Assembly (NCBI GenBank): GCA_021527695.1 | Contig: JAKFAO010000002.1 | Location: 1,550,501 to 1,614,500 of the forward strand | Source of the DNA: Naematelia aurantialba | Taxonomy: Eukaryota > Basidiomycota > Tremellomycetes > Tremellales > Naemateliaceae | DNA: 64,000 nt | Reading direction: 5' to 3' | Part shown: in pieces, positions 1 to 10,132 of the stretch | Layout of the letters: each line of letters begins with the position of its first letter | How positions within the stretch are numbered: the stretch's first letter is position 1 | Notes under the pieces: generated by a model | What the model was told of the DNA's origin: nothing | What the model saw: the letters and a program-made list of their open reading frames with translations, nothing else | Databases searched by the model: none | Translations under genes and position numbers: made by a program

Positions 1-1207
1 AGACGTCGGGATCAGACGGAGGCGACGCTGAAGCCCGAGAGGCGCCTGGTGCGCTTCAGTATCGCACGCGTCTTATCGGTGGCTCCATGCCTATACGCAA
101 GGTCTCTCGCGCCGCCTCGCTCTCGTCCCAACTCGGATCCACCCGCGCCATCCCACCCACGCAGCCCCTCGACGCCGCCGACATTGCCACCTCGTGCGCT
201 CCTACGGTCCCCGGCGCACCTGTTCTCCCGACCGGCGCCCAATACGCCAACAACTACTCGTATTACCAGCCCGCGACGCCCGCGCCGTCTATACATAAGA
301 CCACACTGAGGCTGAGGTGGAAGCGCCGCGTACTGGGATTCCTACGTGACTTCTTCACGACCCCGACCTCAGTGGCCATCTGCATTGCTATACCGTGCTC
401 TATCGTCCTGCCGCTCAAGGCTCTGTTCGTCGAAACGGCAGGATGGACAGGCGGGCGCATGCCGAACGCTCCCGACGGCAACCCCCCTCTCGCTTTTATC
501 GTCGACACGACCGAGTTCCTCGGTGGCATGTCCATTCCTGCCACGCTGATTCTCCTCGGAGCAAGTTTTGCGCGCCTCGAGGTGAGTAGTCCTGTTCCTT
601 ACAGCAGTCACTGGCAGTACTCAGTGAAACTCCTCCAGATGCCCCATCACTGGCGCGAGCTCCCCATCAACGCCATCGTGGCAATGACAGTCGTCAAAAG
701 TGAGTCCGGCACCGCACCCAATTCACGTAGCTAATCTATTAGTGGTCCTCCTCCCCGTTTTCGGAATGTACGTGTGCACCCTTGTCGCCGAGACTGACAA
801 TCCAGCTTTGTCATCCAGGCGCTGCGGGAGAGCACGTCCCTCTACCCCGCGGACGATAAGAGTACGTGGCTGGCCCGCACGCACTTACTGACCTGGCAGT
901 GCGACAATTCGTGTCGATCCTGGTAGCGGGCACGCCAGCATCCGTCAACCAACTGGTCTTATCTCAGTTGTACAACCCGGCAGGGACTGCACATACACTA
1001 TCAATGTTCCTCCTTCTCCAATGTATGTCATTCGACGCATTCTTGACCGGCTCTCCCCGTAGAAGCCGAGGCTGATGTTGAGCAGATATCGCCATGCCCA
1101 TCTTATCAACGTGAGTACAATCCTGGCCCCCCGTATCCGGAGCGCGCTAGAGTCGGGCTGATCTTAGCAGAGCTCTTGCGGCAATAGCTCTGTATATAGT
1201 GTCATAG
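1..1207 (+). CDS. PIN-like/auxin efflux carrier family membrane transporter, 3' part
   Basis: C-terminal part of a membrane transport protein of the auxin efflux carrier type (Mem_trans; fungal Ecm3-like). The frame is open from base 3 with no start, so the 5' end lies outside the window. After a polar linker, residues encoded at about 330-570 form hydrophobic helices (FLRDFFTTPTSVAICIAIP, then FLGGMSIPATLILLGASFA), the arrangement of the second half of this family. Small exons follow: WRELPINAIVAMTVVK, VLLPVFGM, ALRESTSLYP, then VRQFVSILVAGTPASVNQLV and SMFLLLQ. The last junction (intron about 1109-1170) joins IAMPILST to ALAAIALYIVS and ends at TAG 1205-1207. The possible intron at 582-617 is only 36 nt and in frame, so it may be coding. 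Substrate unknown; fungal members are usually ER or plasma-membrane proteins. The family call is fairly firm; internal junctions are approximate. Confidence 0.82.
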
Positions 1208-1330
1208 GTCATGGTGGCATAGATTACAGTATCGTAGGTCATAGACCACGGTGTCATAGGTCATGGTGGTGTCGCAGGTCATGCTGTCCTGGTGTCATGC
1301 TGAGGGCATGGTGTCTTGATGGACCGCAGC
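1196..1330. repeat. Imperfect tandem repeat overlapping the transporter stop codon
   Basis: A unit close to GTGTCATAGGTCATGGTGG occurs at about 1199-1217 and again at about 1249-1267, with decayed copies between and after (GTATCGTAGGTCATAG, GTCGCAGGTCATGCTG, GGTGTCATGCTGAGGGCATG). The first copy holds the TAG stop of the upstream gene. The following 240 bases to about 1570 show nothing I can identify. Confidence 0.7.
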
Positions 1331-1572
1331 TTGTGCGGCTCTGTCGACTTGTATCGGTATGCATACACACTAGATTTGGCGACATGAAGGTGCCCGTCTA
1401 CTAGATATCACGGTCATACACCACCGGCCTCAATCCCACAAGCTTCTGGCGACGCTGCCACGCTACCGGGTTCACTCCAGGTTGAGAAGCCACAACTTGC
1501 ACTCCGTTTGGGAATTTGAAAAGCTATCGCTCTCATTCCCAAATCGAAGATGAGTAGCTGGAGTCGTTTGCG

Positions 1573-1640
1573 GAGTTTGAGGAGTTTGAGATTGAGGAGA
1601 TTGAGGAGATTGAGGAGATTGAGGAGATTACGATCGAGAA
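1573..1640. repeat. GA-rich 9-bp tandem repeat
   Basis: About five to seven copies of a unit close to GAGGAGATT, with GAGGAGTTT variants at the left end. The minus-strand frame across it would encode an Ile-Ser-Ser repeat, but no gene could be established there. Confidence 0.75.
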
Positions 1641-1793
1641 GATTGAGAAGACCGAGACCCGGAAGCGGGACGCGCGAAGCATGCGTTGCCTAGCGAGGTG
1701 GTGTCTCAAAAGCGTGCTTGTCGAGAGGCTGTGGAGAAGCTTGAACCCCATGTCCTGCGATCCCACTGCTTGTGCTGCCGATATCGTCAATAC

Positions 1794-2594
1794 CTATCGC
1801 TGCCATGGGGGCTGCGTCTTGTTCTGCACAGGTGGGCGGTGGCGATCTGGCCACGGGGCGGGTCTCTTGGGTCCTGCACGTTCTGCTCCATCTTTGACGG
1901 TTCTGGTCTCGGGCCCAGTCTCGGTCCCAATTTCGGCCCCAGTCCCCATGTGCTCGGGTGGCAACCCACTTCGTGTGCCGTCTACGGGGTCTACCAGGTC
2001 TACCGGGTCTACCGGGTCTACGGCGGCTTGGCACCCCGGGTCCGCCGCCGCAGGATCATACGCAGTACCCCGTCGCGCGATTGCCAGCGCCCGCTCCGTA
2101 GCCAGCTTGATGACATCCCGCTCACTTCCCTTACAGTCCGACGCGCAGCCGTCATCCTCGAACGGGCTGGTAGAGCGGCTAGGCGGATCGTCTTCGATGC
2201 AAAACATGCCGGTGCGCTTGATATCCCCTGCGGATGCGGCGCCACCGTCCGCAGCGGAGAGCGAGACGGACCACGACCACGATTCAGCCGCGCTGCCCAG
2301 CTGGTCTTTCTTGCTGCGGCCCCCTAGCGCAGGCGGGATCATGCGCTGCCGCGCGAGCGCCTCGTCGTATCGCCTTCCAGGCTGGAACCGCGGCTCCCTT
2401 CCGCCGTCTCCCCCACACCGCCGTGAGGAAGGTGAGTTCCACCTGTCTGGAGGCGCGTACCCGTAGCTGAGCTCGGTGCGTGGAGACGCATCGTTCCCGC
2501 CGCCAGTCAGCGCATGGCAACCCAAGGTGGCCGGCCCCGTCGGCGGACGGTGCAGGTTCTCCGGCCAACCGCGGCCGGGTTCCGCCCGGCGCAT
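1794..2594 (-). CDS. Possible hypothetical protein (doubtful)
   Basis: A minus-strand frame stays open from about 2777 to 1794, but it begins with GTG; the first ATG gives MRRAEPGRGW. The product resembles no family I know. It has a charged, serine-rich region (EDDPPSRSTSPFEDDGC), a short alpha-helical stretch (RDVIKLATERALAIARRG) and a repeated Val-Asp-Pro tract made by the 9-bp repeat at about 1980-2025. The plus strand also has long open frames here, so the openness may reflect GC-rich sequence. An upstream exon near 2900-3060 is possible. Treat as a candidate only; transcript data would decide it. Confidence 0.25.
   Translation of the reverse strand: MRRAEPGRGWPENLHRPPTGPATLGCHALTGGGNDASPRTELSYGYAPPDRWNSPSSRRCGGDGGREPRFQPGRRYDEALARQRMIPPALGGRSKKDQLGSAAESWSWSVSLSAADGGAASAGDIKRTGMFCIEDDPPSRSTSPFEDDGCASDCKGSERDVIKLATERALAIARRGTAYDPAAADPGCQAAVDPVDPVDLVDPVDGTRSGLPPEHMGTGAEIGTETGPETRTVKDGAERAGPKRPAPWPDRHRPPVQNKTQPPWQR
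1980..2025. repeat. 9-bp tandem repeat (GGGTCTACC)
   Basis: Four to five copies of a GGGTCTACC-like unit inside the doubtful minus-strand frame, where it is read as Val-Asp-Pro. Confidence 0.7.
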
Positions 2595-3221
2595 CCTTGC
2601 TGATTTCTCCTCCGAAGTGACATACCACTGCTCCTTCGGTGACGGACGCACCGGCTCGCAGTGCGAGACAACGCCCTCTGCCACGTCTCGTTCGCCTGCA
2701 CCACCACACGACTCGGTTTCGGCTACATGCTGGCTAAGCTTGATGAGTCGATCGCTTTTTGCTTGGAAGAACGTCACAACTCACCTAGTGGGATGGGTGA
2801 GGCGCCTTCCAGAGGTGCGACTCCTACGCACAGAGCGCATGGAGATATTGGAAGTCTGCGACATTGCTGACCGACTTGGCGGCGGCTCGGGCCACCGTCA
2901 ATATGCTCTGGGACGTGTGCAGAGCTGACAGAGCTGAGAGGCTCGATGTCACTGACCCCGACAGCAGCGGATGGTTGTGATTCACCAAGACGCCAACCAA
3001 AGAGAAGACGGAAAGAAGAAAGAGGACATCATCGTCTCGGCGACGATTTCGGGAAAGTCGGCACAAGCCGCGCCACTTTCAGCACGGCCACTGGGCACGG
3101 ACCCTCAACGTAGTCTCTGCTCGGACCCTCTGCAGCGGTTTCCTGGGAAGGCTGGAAAGGCTTAGTAGCTGTACGCAGGCTGGGCCAGAATACGCAAGAC
3201 AAACAGTACATGCCGTGCAGT

Positions 3222-4415
3222 CTAATCCAACTTTCTGGCCCACCGTCGTCCGGGAGTACCGCCCTCTTCCAGTCCAAGCTTCACAGGCAACGTCTCCACC
3301 ATCGGCTCGTAGGTCGCACTCATTCTCTGTGTGGAAGGAACATCTCGCTCTCCAGTCTTCCAGTACATGACCATCTGTACCGCGAGCACGAGGTTGAGCA
3401 TGGCGGCGCCGACAAAGCCGTAGAAGATGAGCGGGTCGTTGACCTCTTGCTGGGTGGTGAAGATTCTGGCTAGGCAGCCGAGAAGTGCGTTGAACACTGC
3501 AAACGCAGAGAGGTTGCCCGTCGACTGCGCACGGTGATTGGACATGATCTGCGGGGCCTTCGAGAGAAGCGAGATCGGCAGGGTCGCAGCTTGCAGCAAT
3601 GATACTTGTCCAGTCAGCACAGCACAGTACGTGTGACATGGCCTCGCGTCTGCGTCTGCGACATGGGCGCTTGTCGGCCTTGCAACTCTGCAACTCACAG
3701 AGAGCAGGCGGACACAAGGTGTCTGACCAAAGCACGAACCCAGATCCAGCGGCCACTGCCAACCCAGCAATCACGGTCCCGATATTCCCGCCGGGTCTAC
3801 CCAGGGACTGGCGTGATGGCGAGGCGCCCAAGCCTATCTGAGCGCCACTGGGCGTTGAGAAGTACAGGATGAGGAGAGTGATGATGACATTTTGGATGGT
3901 CAGGAAGAGGTTCTCGCCGTATGTCGAGAATGGGAAATTATTCCGTGAGGCGTACGCGAGTGAGATGGCATACGAGGCTGTCTCCAGTACCTGCCTTTGT
4001 CAGCACGTCGCCCTTTCCTCTCGGTCTAACGAGCATGTACGTACATAGGCAGCAAGTGACAGCCCTCGGGCGGAGCGGGTACTGATGATCTTGACAATCT
4101 TTGTTCCGTCAGCCAATTCCCAAACCCTTCGGAAAACGAGTAGATACGAAAACGCACCTGGGGTATCTTGACGATTCCACCTCCTACGACAATGCCCAAA
4201 CCAAGGCCTTTGGATAGAGCGAGTTTGAGGCACTCGGTATGCAGGATTTCAAAATCGTACACCAGGATGGTGTAGCATTGCTCCCCAATCAACGCGACCG
4301 CTGGTTCTCTGAGAAAGGAGGGAATGTTATGGGTCACCGAGGTGATCTTCCATGTCAGCGTCTCGGTATAGTCAAATGTGGTAGAGAGGCTCACCGCCGT
4401 ATGGACGGTCGACAT
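3222..4415 (-). CDS. MPDU1: Mannose-P-dolichol utilization defect 1 homologue (Lec35/SL15, PQ-loop)
   Basis: Homologue of MPDU1/Lec35, an ER membrane protein needed to use dolichol-phosphate-mannose and -glucose for N-glycans and GPI anchors. Recognised by the N-terminal ALIGEQCYTILVYDFEILHT and CLKLALSKGLGLGIVVGGG, then VKIPQ (first PQ-loop), a segment with STRSARGLSLAAYV, the second PQ-loop SLLSKAPQIMSNHRAQSTG, SAFAVFNALLGCLARIFT, EVNDPLIFYGF, and a closing helix LNLVLAVQMVMYW. The ATG at 4415 is followed at once by a good intron (GTGAGC...TTTCTCAG), giving MSTVHTAVREPAVALIG; reading through instead adds about 28 residues. Several short introns interrupt the helices. It diverges from TOM22 across about 250 bp. 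Family assignment is firm. Confidence 0.93.
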
Positions 4416-4664
4416 GTCTGTCCGATTCTGCGTCTGCAGGCCAACCGACCAGGGTATCCACCGTGTCAGAGTATCTCAGCAGGTCGTGAGAGCCGCCTCG
4501 TTGAACCTTTTGCATGGCGGGAAGATAAACGCGTCTGTGGAATTGCATATTTCCTTATTTATGCCCCACCTTTCATCCCACCCGAATTTTGACGCTGCAC
4601 TCGAGTCCCCGTCGATTCCGCTCACATCGACTGTCAAACCTACCCATCAGACCAGCAGATCACC
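4416..4664. promoter_or_regulatory. Shared intergenic promoter region MPDU1 / TOM22
   Basis: The two start codons face away from each other across 249 bp, so both promoters must lie here or overlap. An AT-richer patch (about 4544-4564, CATATTTCCTTATTTATG) is the only core-promoter-like element I see. Confidence 0.55.
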
Positions 4665-5244
4665 ATGGTTCTCGTTGAAGTCGTGGAAGACCGCGAGGAG
4701 GCGAAGCTCCAGCCGGGGGAGAACGAATCCGATTTCGAAACCGACTCGAACCCGGAATCGGACGCTCTCTCAGACGTCTCGGACGACGATGACGATTTTT
4801 CACCGGCCGACGAAACGCTATACGAGCGCCTCTCGGCGCTCAAGGACATTGTGCCGCCCCAGACTCGGAACAGGGTCGTCAAAACCTTTGGGCAGGGCAA
4901 GGCGTGGACCTGGTGGAGCTTGAAATCAGTCGGGAACGTCGCTTGGTGGGTCAGCACCAGTGCGCTGCTGGTCGGCCTGCCGCTGGCCCTGGCGATCGAG
5001 GACGAGACCAGAGTGGTCCAGCAGGAACGAGAGATGCAGATGCAGACTCAGGGACAACAGCAGGTTTGTCCCTCTCCCATATTATCCAGCCATCCTTCCT
5101 TGGTCCTTCAGGATATCATCGCATTTCCCGGCGATTCCGCATTCTGTTACCCCCCACCCCATATGCCGAGCAGCGGCTGACGGTGAACAGCTTCTTGGTG
5201 GTCAGCCCGGCCAGCAGTCGGGCGTTCTGCCGCCTGGATTCTGA
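4665..5244 (+). CDS. TOM22: Mitochondrial import receptor subunit Tom22
   Basis: Central receptor of the TOM complex in the mitochondrial outer membrane. It starts MVLVEVVEDREEAKL, followed by a strongly acidic cytosolic domain (Asp/Glu/Ser-rich to about residue 60). The conserved core is TLYERLSALKDIVPPQTR, then one transmembrane helix at about 100-120 (VAWWVSTSALLVGLPLALAI) and a Gln-rich intermembrane-space tail. A 127-nt intron (5064-5190, GTTTGT...GAACAG) follows the QGQQQ codons; exon 2 encodes LLGGQPGQQSGVLPPGF and stops at 5242-5244. Both junctions are in phase 0. Length of about 150 residues fits fungal Tom22. It converges with the ABC1 kinase gene 228 bp downstream. Confidence 0.95.
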
Positions 5245-5471
5245 TGAGGCGGAGCAGAGAGGCCAGGGGAGTTTAAATCTGGGACAGACACGGAGTGGAG
5301 CCGATGTATAATAGATAATCAGCATGTATGCCTCACCATTCCCGTTCTTCCGTGCGCGGTACAACCAGCATCGTGCCTCGTGGACTGCCTTTTCACTTAT
5401 CAAAGTGCGTTGCATTTAAATCAAGCGCCTGGCAAAAGTGCATGGCAGTTAAATGGAGCGCCCTGGAGCGC

Positions 5472-7634
5472 CTAGACGGCTAAACCTGCCATATGATCGC
5501 CTGCCCCTCTCCAGCCGGCCTTGGTCAAACCCTCCACCCAGAGACCAATCTTCACCGCCCGCGCCCGGAAATCCATCCCCAGCTCCACGATCCCCAGCGT
5601 CACCGTCCAGTATGTGTATGTATACCACGATCCCACGAGGCTCTCGATGAGGCCGAGAGATAACCCTCTTGACCGCCACGCGCTCTGGAACTGTGCAACA
5701 TCGGCGTCCCAAACTACGTACACGGTCAGACCAGACTACCTGACACGACCAGTCGAAGTCGAGATTACTTACTGGCTTTGGCGCAGTATCTAGCTACGAT
5801 CAAGAAGACCCGGTTCTGTCCATGCGTGGTTGCGAGACTGTGGTCCAGCGATCTTTGGAGGTCCGATAGCTTGAGAATCATGAGAAGCCGTCTGTCCAGC
5901 TCAGCCCTTGCAGCTTGCGATCCTTTAAAGGGAAGAGGGACGAACCTTGGCACGGTGCGTAGGAGCTCGAATATAGACACTATCAACCCTTCACGCTCTA
6001 GCATGGCATTTCGCAATTTGCTGAGCTCCTTGTCGTCCATATTGCCTTGATTGAGCAGAGAAGACGACCGCGACATGCTGGCATCCCCAGGCTCTTCGGA
6101 CAGATTCAGTCGTCCAGTGATAGCAGACTCCAAGATCGGATACTAGCCAATCAGCAATTGCAAGGCGCTTGGGACGCACCATCTCATCGTCTATATTGCC
6201 GACGAGCTTGGCATACTTCTTGCGTTCCTCTGTCGTGGCCTTTGAGCTCTGCTTGATGAGGGACAACCAAAATCTAGCATAGTTGACACGGAGATCATCG
6301 GGAATGTCAAAGTATTGACCATGATCAAGCAGGCAAATGTCAAAGTTGAAGGGTGACGTCGAGTCGTGGGCTTTTGGACGTATGAGGAGGTTGCCGTGGT
6401 GTGGGTCTGCGTGGAAGTTGCCATTCAGGTAGACCATCTGACTGAATATGCGGGACAGCTCTTGACTGACTTGGTTGCGGTCAATCGAGTGGTCTTTGAG
6501 ATACTGAAGGTCGTCTATTCTAGCCCCGGCAATGTACTCCATGACCATGCAGCGCTTCTCTGCCCAGAGTACCTCGGGCAGGTAGAGACTCGTCTTGCCC
6601 TGGAGGTGCAGGAATTCGCCGCGGCATCTCGCAGAGTTTCGCGCTTCGTGCCGAAAGTCCATCTCGAGGGGCAACATCTCGTTCATCTCTTCGCCAAGCC
6701 ACGAAAACTCGAAATCCGGGAAGATATACCGGACCAAGCCAATGGCAAAGTTGACGGTCGCCATGTCGACACGGGCAAATTCTTGCAGGTCCGCATGTTG
6801 CAATTTGACTGCCACTGGCCTGCCCGACTGCCTGTCGATTGCGCGATGAACCTGGGCAAGTGATGCGACTCCGATTGGATTTGGGTCAAAGTCGCTGAAC
6901 ATGTCGTCCAGTCCGACGCCTAGATCCTCGTTCAACATGTCATCGATCTCGTCCAGCGGGGTAGGGAAACATTGGTCCTGCAGTGGTCGCATCGTCTTGG
7001 TCCATTCGAGCGGCAAGACCTGCACCGCCGCGACATGTTGTCCAAGCTTGACATATATCCCCGAGTTCTTCCGCAACGCATTGAGCATCCGCTCCGCTGA
7101 TCGTAGATGACACTCTTTTCGCGACTGCCGTTTCTTGAGCCGATCTTCCGGCGAGTCGCCCAGGCCCGCTTCCTTCGCAAATGTCGATTTGTAGTCCCAG
7201 ACATCAAGCACCACCGCACGCATGAGTCGCGCACATCTTATGGATGCTATGACCGAATGCCGAAATGGGGAGTACGTGTAGTATAGAATGGTGAGAATGG
7301 CGAGAAGAACGAGCAAGTTGCGGAGCCGCCGGAGTCGACGGGAGGACAGGGAAGGCGCAACATATGGTACGGCGGCGGTGTGGGTGTGTGCCAGGCGCTT
7401 TATCGCCTCTCGAATTTGCAGTACAGGGTGCTGAGTGGGAAGTTTGGTTGCACGACGCGACGGAAAGCTCGCGTGAAGTCGCAACGGCCCATCGACCCGT
7501 GAGCTGCCCAGAGAGGGCAGTGAGCTCCCTCGCCGTAGCGTCTCGCCTCGACCAAGTGCGACGATGCTGCGATGCAGCGCCCGATCGAGGCAGCGCAGGG
7601 AGCATCCCCTCGCAACGCCCTGTAAGCCGAGCAT
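5472..7634 (-). CDS. Mitochondrial ABC1/ADCK-family atypical kinase (Mcp2/Cqd2-like)
   Basis: Member of the UbiB/ABC1 family, closest in layout to ADCK1 and yeast Mcp2/Cqd2, proteins of the mitochondrial inner membrane linked to coenzyme Q and lipid distribution. The N-terminus (MLGLQGVARGCSLRC...) is basic and fits a presequence. A transmembrane segment (RNLLVLLAILTILYYTYS) lies near residue 110. Diagnostic motifs follow: KLGQ (KxGQ) near 195, GVASLAQVH, VAVKLQH, the catalytic loop HADPHHGN near 410 and LLDHGQ in place of DFG near 435. The C-terminus continues through introns near 6140 and 5770-5725 and ends ...GDHMAGLAV at 5472. The longer frame to 7760 begins with GTG; ATG 7634 was chosen, and the in-frame ATG at 7730 is an alternative. 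Orthology within the family (Cqd1 or Cqd2) is not resolved. Confidence 0.9.
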
Positions 7635-8264
7635 TGCACTTGACAAATCTACAAGGATGAAAGATGAGCCGACACTTTTGCCCTTGGAAAAAGTCCAAAA
7701 CAAGCCCCTTAGCAGCCCCCGGTCCTCCATATCTGAACTCTCCCACGGTCCACCGAACACGTGACCGGCAGCAAGAGGGGCTGCTGCCTATATTTTCGAC
7801 TGCTTGGACTCGTTGCAGTTCTTCGAGTTAAATTTGTACATGTGCCCAATTATTGTGGTGGCCTGTGGGTACACCGACCACAGATCGCTCTACAGGAGGC
7901 TCTAGAGCAGCGCAAGTCGTAAAGACAGGATTATTTGCCGGAGCTCCCGAAACGAATGGGAGTCTCTCGGCCTGGGTTTTGCCTACATACCTACGGCGTC
8001 TAGTCATATTCCATAGTTGCCATGCAAGCAGTGTACCGCCTAGCACGGCACGTCTATTCCACAGACTCTCTGAATAAACTCTTCTGATTTTGGCGTGTTG
8101 AAGTAGGCTGGGAGGTTTTGTAGAGACAGCAAAGGCTTGTAGAGACAGCAATCAGCCGCCTGAACTCAATCCATCTTTTCACCTCGTCAGTCAACCTCCA
8201 TCTCATCTGTCATCCCTCATATCCTGTTAAACAGTTACATCTTTCGGTGCAACCGTCAACAATC
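7635..8264. promoter_or_regulatory. Divergent promoter region, ABC1 kinase / MTR3
   Basis: 630 bp between the two opposed starts. A minus-strand frame of about 107 residues at 7828-8151 has no recognisable features and is probably chance. Two near-identical 17-18-nt pieces (TTGTAGAGACAGCAA) lie at about 8117-8131 and 8137-8151. CT-rich leader sequence precedes the MTR3 start. Confidence 0.5.
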
Positions 8265-9517
8265 ATGGCAGGAATCTTCGATCGCAGGCGCATTCCTGCA
8301 CCTGAGACCTCTGCTCCCCCGATCTTCGAGCCCGTCGACGAGCCAGAAGCTGGCCCGTCCAGGCGGGTCGAACGCACCGACCTCCAAATCCAAGATATCT
8401 GTGATTCCCTTCCTTCCTCCTCTTTCCCCGATCAGTATAAGACTAACTTGAATGCGCGATAGTCCTTCAAACCGGTCTGATCACGCAAGCCAATGGCAGC
8501 GCATACATCGAGCAAGGGGGAGTCAAGATTGCCTGTTCCGTGTGAGTGTTTCTCGCCGCGGTCGAGTAGACACGTCGGCACGACACGACGACACGACGGC
8601 ACGACGACACTTGACGCTTCAACCAATGACTAAGGCTGTACATGACAAAGATCTGACCTGCTCAGCTATGGCCCGCGGCCGAAGCAGCCCCCTTACTCTT
8701 CGACCGGCACGCTCAACCTCGAGGTCAAGTTTGCACCATTTGCGTCGCATCCCCGTCGAGCCCCTCTCCGGGTACGTCCATCCTCTCCTCCCGCCAGTCT
8801 CTTCCTTTGCCCTCCCACTCCGCTTCTACGTATCAGAGGATGGTGAGAGCGCTCTCCATCGTTCACCGATAAGCGGAGTGCGACGGCCTTCTCTCACATA
8901 TGACAGAGATTCTTAACGCCTATTGGTGCTAACACGGCCGCAGGATACGGAACCCCTGCCCCTCTCCGACCTGATCTCCCAATCGCTCCTTCCTGCTATC
9001 CAGCTCCACCTCCTACCGAAATCTTCGCTCGACATCCACCTCCTCGTGCTCGAATCGACTACGACCGCCGCCATCCTCTCCGCAGGCTTGACGGTCGCGT
9101 CTGCTGCAGTAGCGGATGCGGGGGTACCCATGAACGGCCTCGGCGTGGGCGGAACTGCCATCTTGACTCCTGGAACCTCTGGAACCTCTGGAACCTCTGG
9201 AACCTCTGGAACCTCTGGGGCCGGGGGCATCTTGCTGGATCCCACAGCAAGTGAGGAGACATCGGGAACTAGTCTGGTCTGTCTAGGTACATTGCCGGCG
9301 CTAGGCAAGGTGACGGGAGTATGGATGACGGGGCAACTCGAGGTGGACGAGCTGGTTGCGGTGAGTCGGTCCAGCTGCCAGAGGGCGGAACCTGATGTAT
9401 CCACAGGTCCTGGACAAGGCGGCAGAGGCGGGAGAGCAGGCTCATACCGCCGTCGCACATACGCTCCTGCAAGAAGCAGAGGCTCGCGGAGTAGGACTCG
9501 GTGTCACCGATGCATGA
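8265..9517 (+). CDS. MTR3: Exosome complex subunit Mtr3 (RNase PH-like)
   Basis: Non-catalytic RNase PH-domain subunit of the RNA exosome ring (human EXOSC6). Exon 1 encodes MAGIFDRRRIPAPETSAPP... and ends TDLQIQDI. Exon 2 has the family signature LQTGLITQANGSAYIEQGG and VKIACS, exon 3 YGPRPKQPPYSSTGTLNLEV. The large fourth exon carries the RNase PH C-terminal half: LPLSDLISQSLLPAIQLHLL, LLVLESTTTAAILSAGLTVAS, GLGVGGTAIL, and after an insert SLVCLGTLPALGKVTGVW. Exon 5 ends GVGLGVTDA with TGA 9515-9517. The insert includes a Gly-Thr-Ser repeat from a 9-bp microsatellite. The start is the first ATG; the frame only extends upstream to a GTG at 8247. It converges with the DUF6534 gene. Confidence 0.92.
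8572..8612. repeat. ACGAC-rich short repeat in an MTR3 intron
   Basis: Copies of a 7-10-nt unit (CGGCACGACACGACGACACG) lie within the second intron of MTR3. Confidence 0.6.
9172..9216 (+). repeat. Five perfect 9-bp repeats coding (Gly-Thr-Ser)n in MTR3
   Basis: GGAACCTCT is repeated exactly five times in frame, at 9172, 9181, 9190, 9199 and 9208. It expands a surface loop between two core strands of the RNase PH fold. Perfect copies suggest recent slippage. Confidence 0.95.
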
Positions 9518-10132
9518 CCTCTAGGTCGATGCAGGATTCGATTGGCCCAGTAGTATGGCTCCCAACTTTCATCTACTCACGATGTCCACACGTCTAACAA
9601 AACACTATCTCATATGAGGAGTTGACGTCTAATTGGTCTGAATCTAAAGGCCCTCGGCGATGCACGATTGGCAAGGATGTCGATAACGCATCAGACGCTA
9701 TGCCAAGGTGGGGACAATGGTATGATCGTGAGTGTGTTTCCATACATGGACGCTATCTGCTGTCGATGTCATGCAGAGGTAGACAACCATAGCCCTGCAT
9801 GAAGTAATAAACCGACACGAGCATTGCAGAGTCAAACGACGCCTTCGGCGCCTCCGCCAGATGAATGGCTAGACTGGTGAGGTGAAAGGAGTCCTGCCCC
9901 AGTCGTGCCCATCAAGAGAAGGAATAGGCTTTCGCCTCGAGCGTCGTCTCTCAGCTTTCACGTCTTGATCAGTTCCCTCGGCCGTCAGCGCTGACACTTG
10001 GCCGTCGTCCTCGATCTTTGTTGCCAGTGGCCAGTGGGTGAACGGCTGATCGTCAGGATGCAACTTGCTGAGACGTCCGGGTACTAAAAACACTCACTCC
10101 CCTACTCACTCCACCAGAGCCGTCGCTGCGAT
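9518..10132. other. Convergent intergenic region, MTR3 / DUF6534 gene
   Basis: No independent gene seen. The minus-strand frame at 9869-10093 (LSKLHPDDQPFTHWPLATK..., TSPV end) may be an alternative last exon of the DUF6534 gene. Confidence 0.4.

Noticed and set aside
1681..2466. 261-codon plus-strand frame
   Set aside because: No family signature and competing frames on both strands; composition is what GC-rich noncoding sequence gives. The minus-strand alternative is listed only at low confidence.
7635..7760. N-terminal extension of the ABC1 kinase from 7760
   Set aside because: That frame begins with GTG; ATG 7634 gives a typical mitochondrial presequence.
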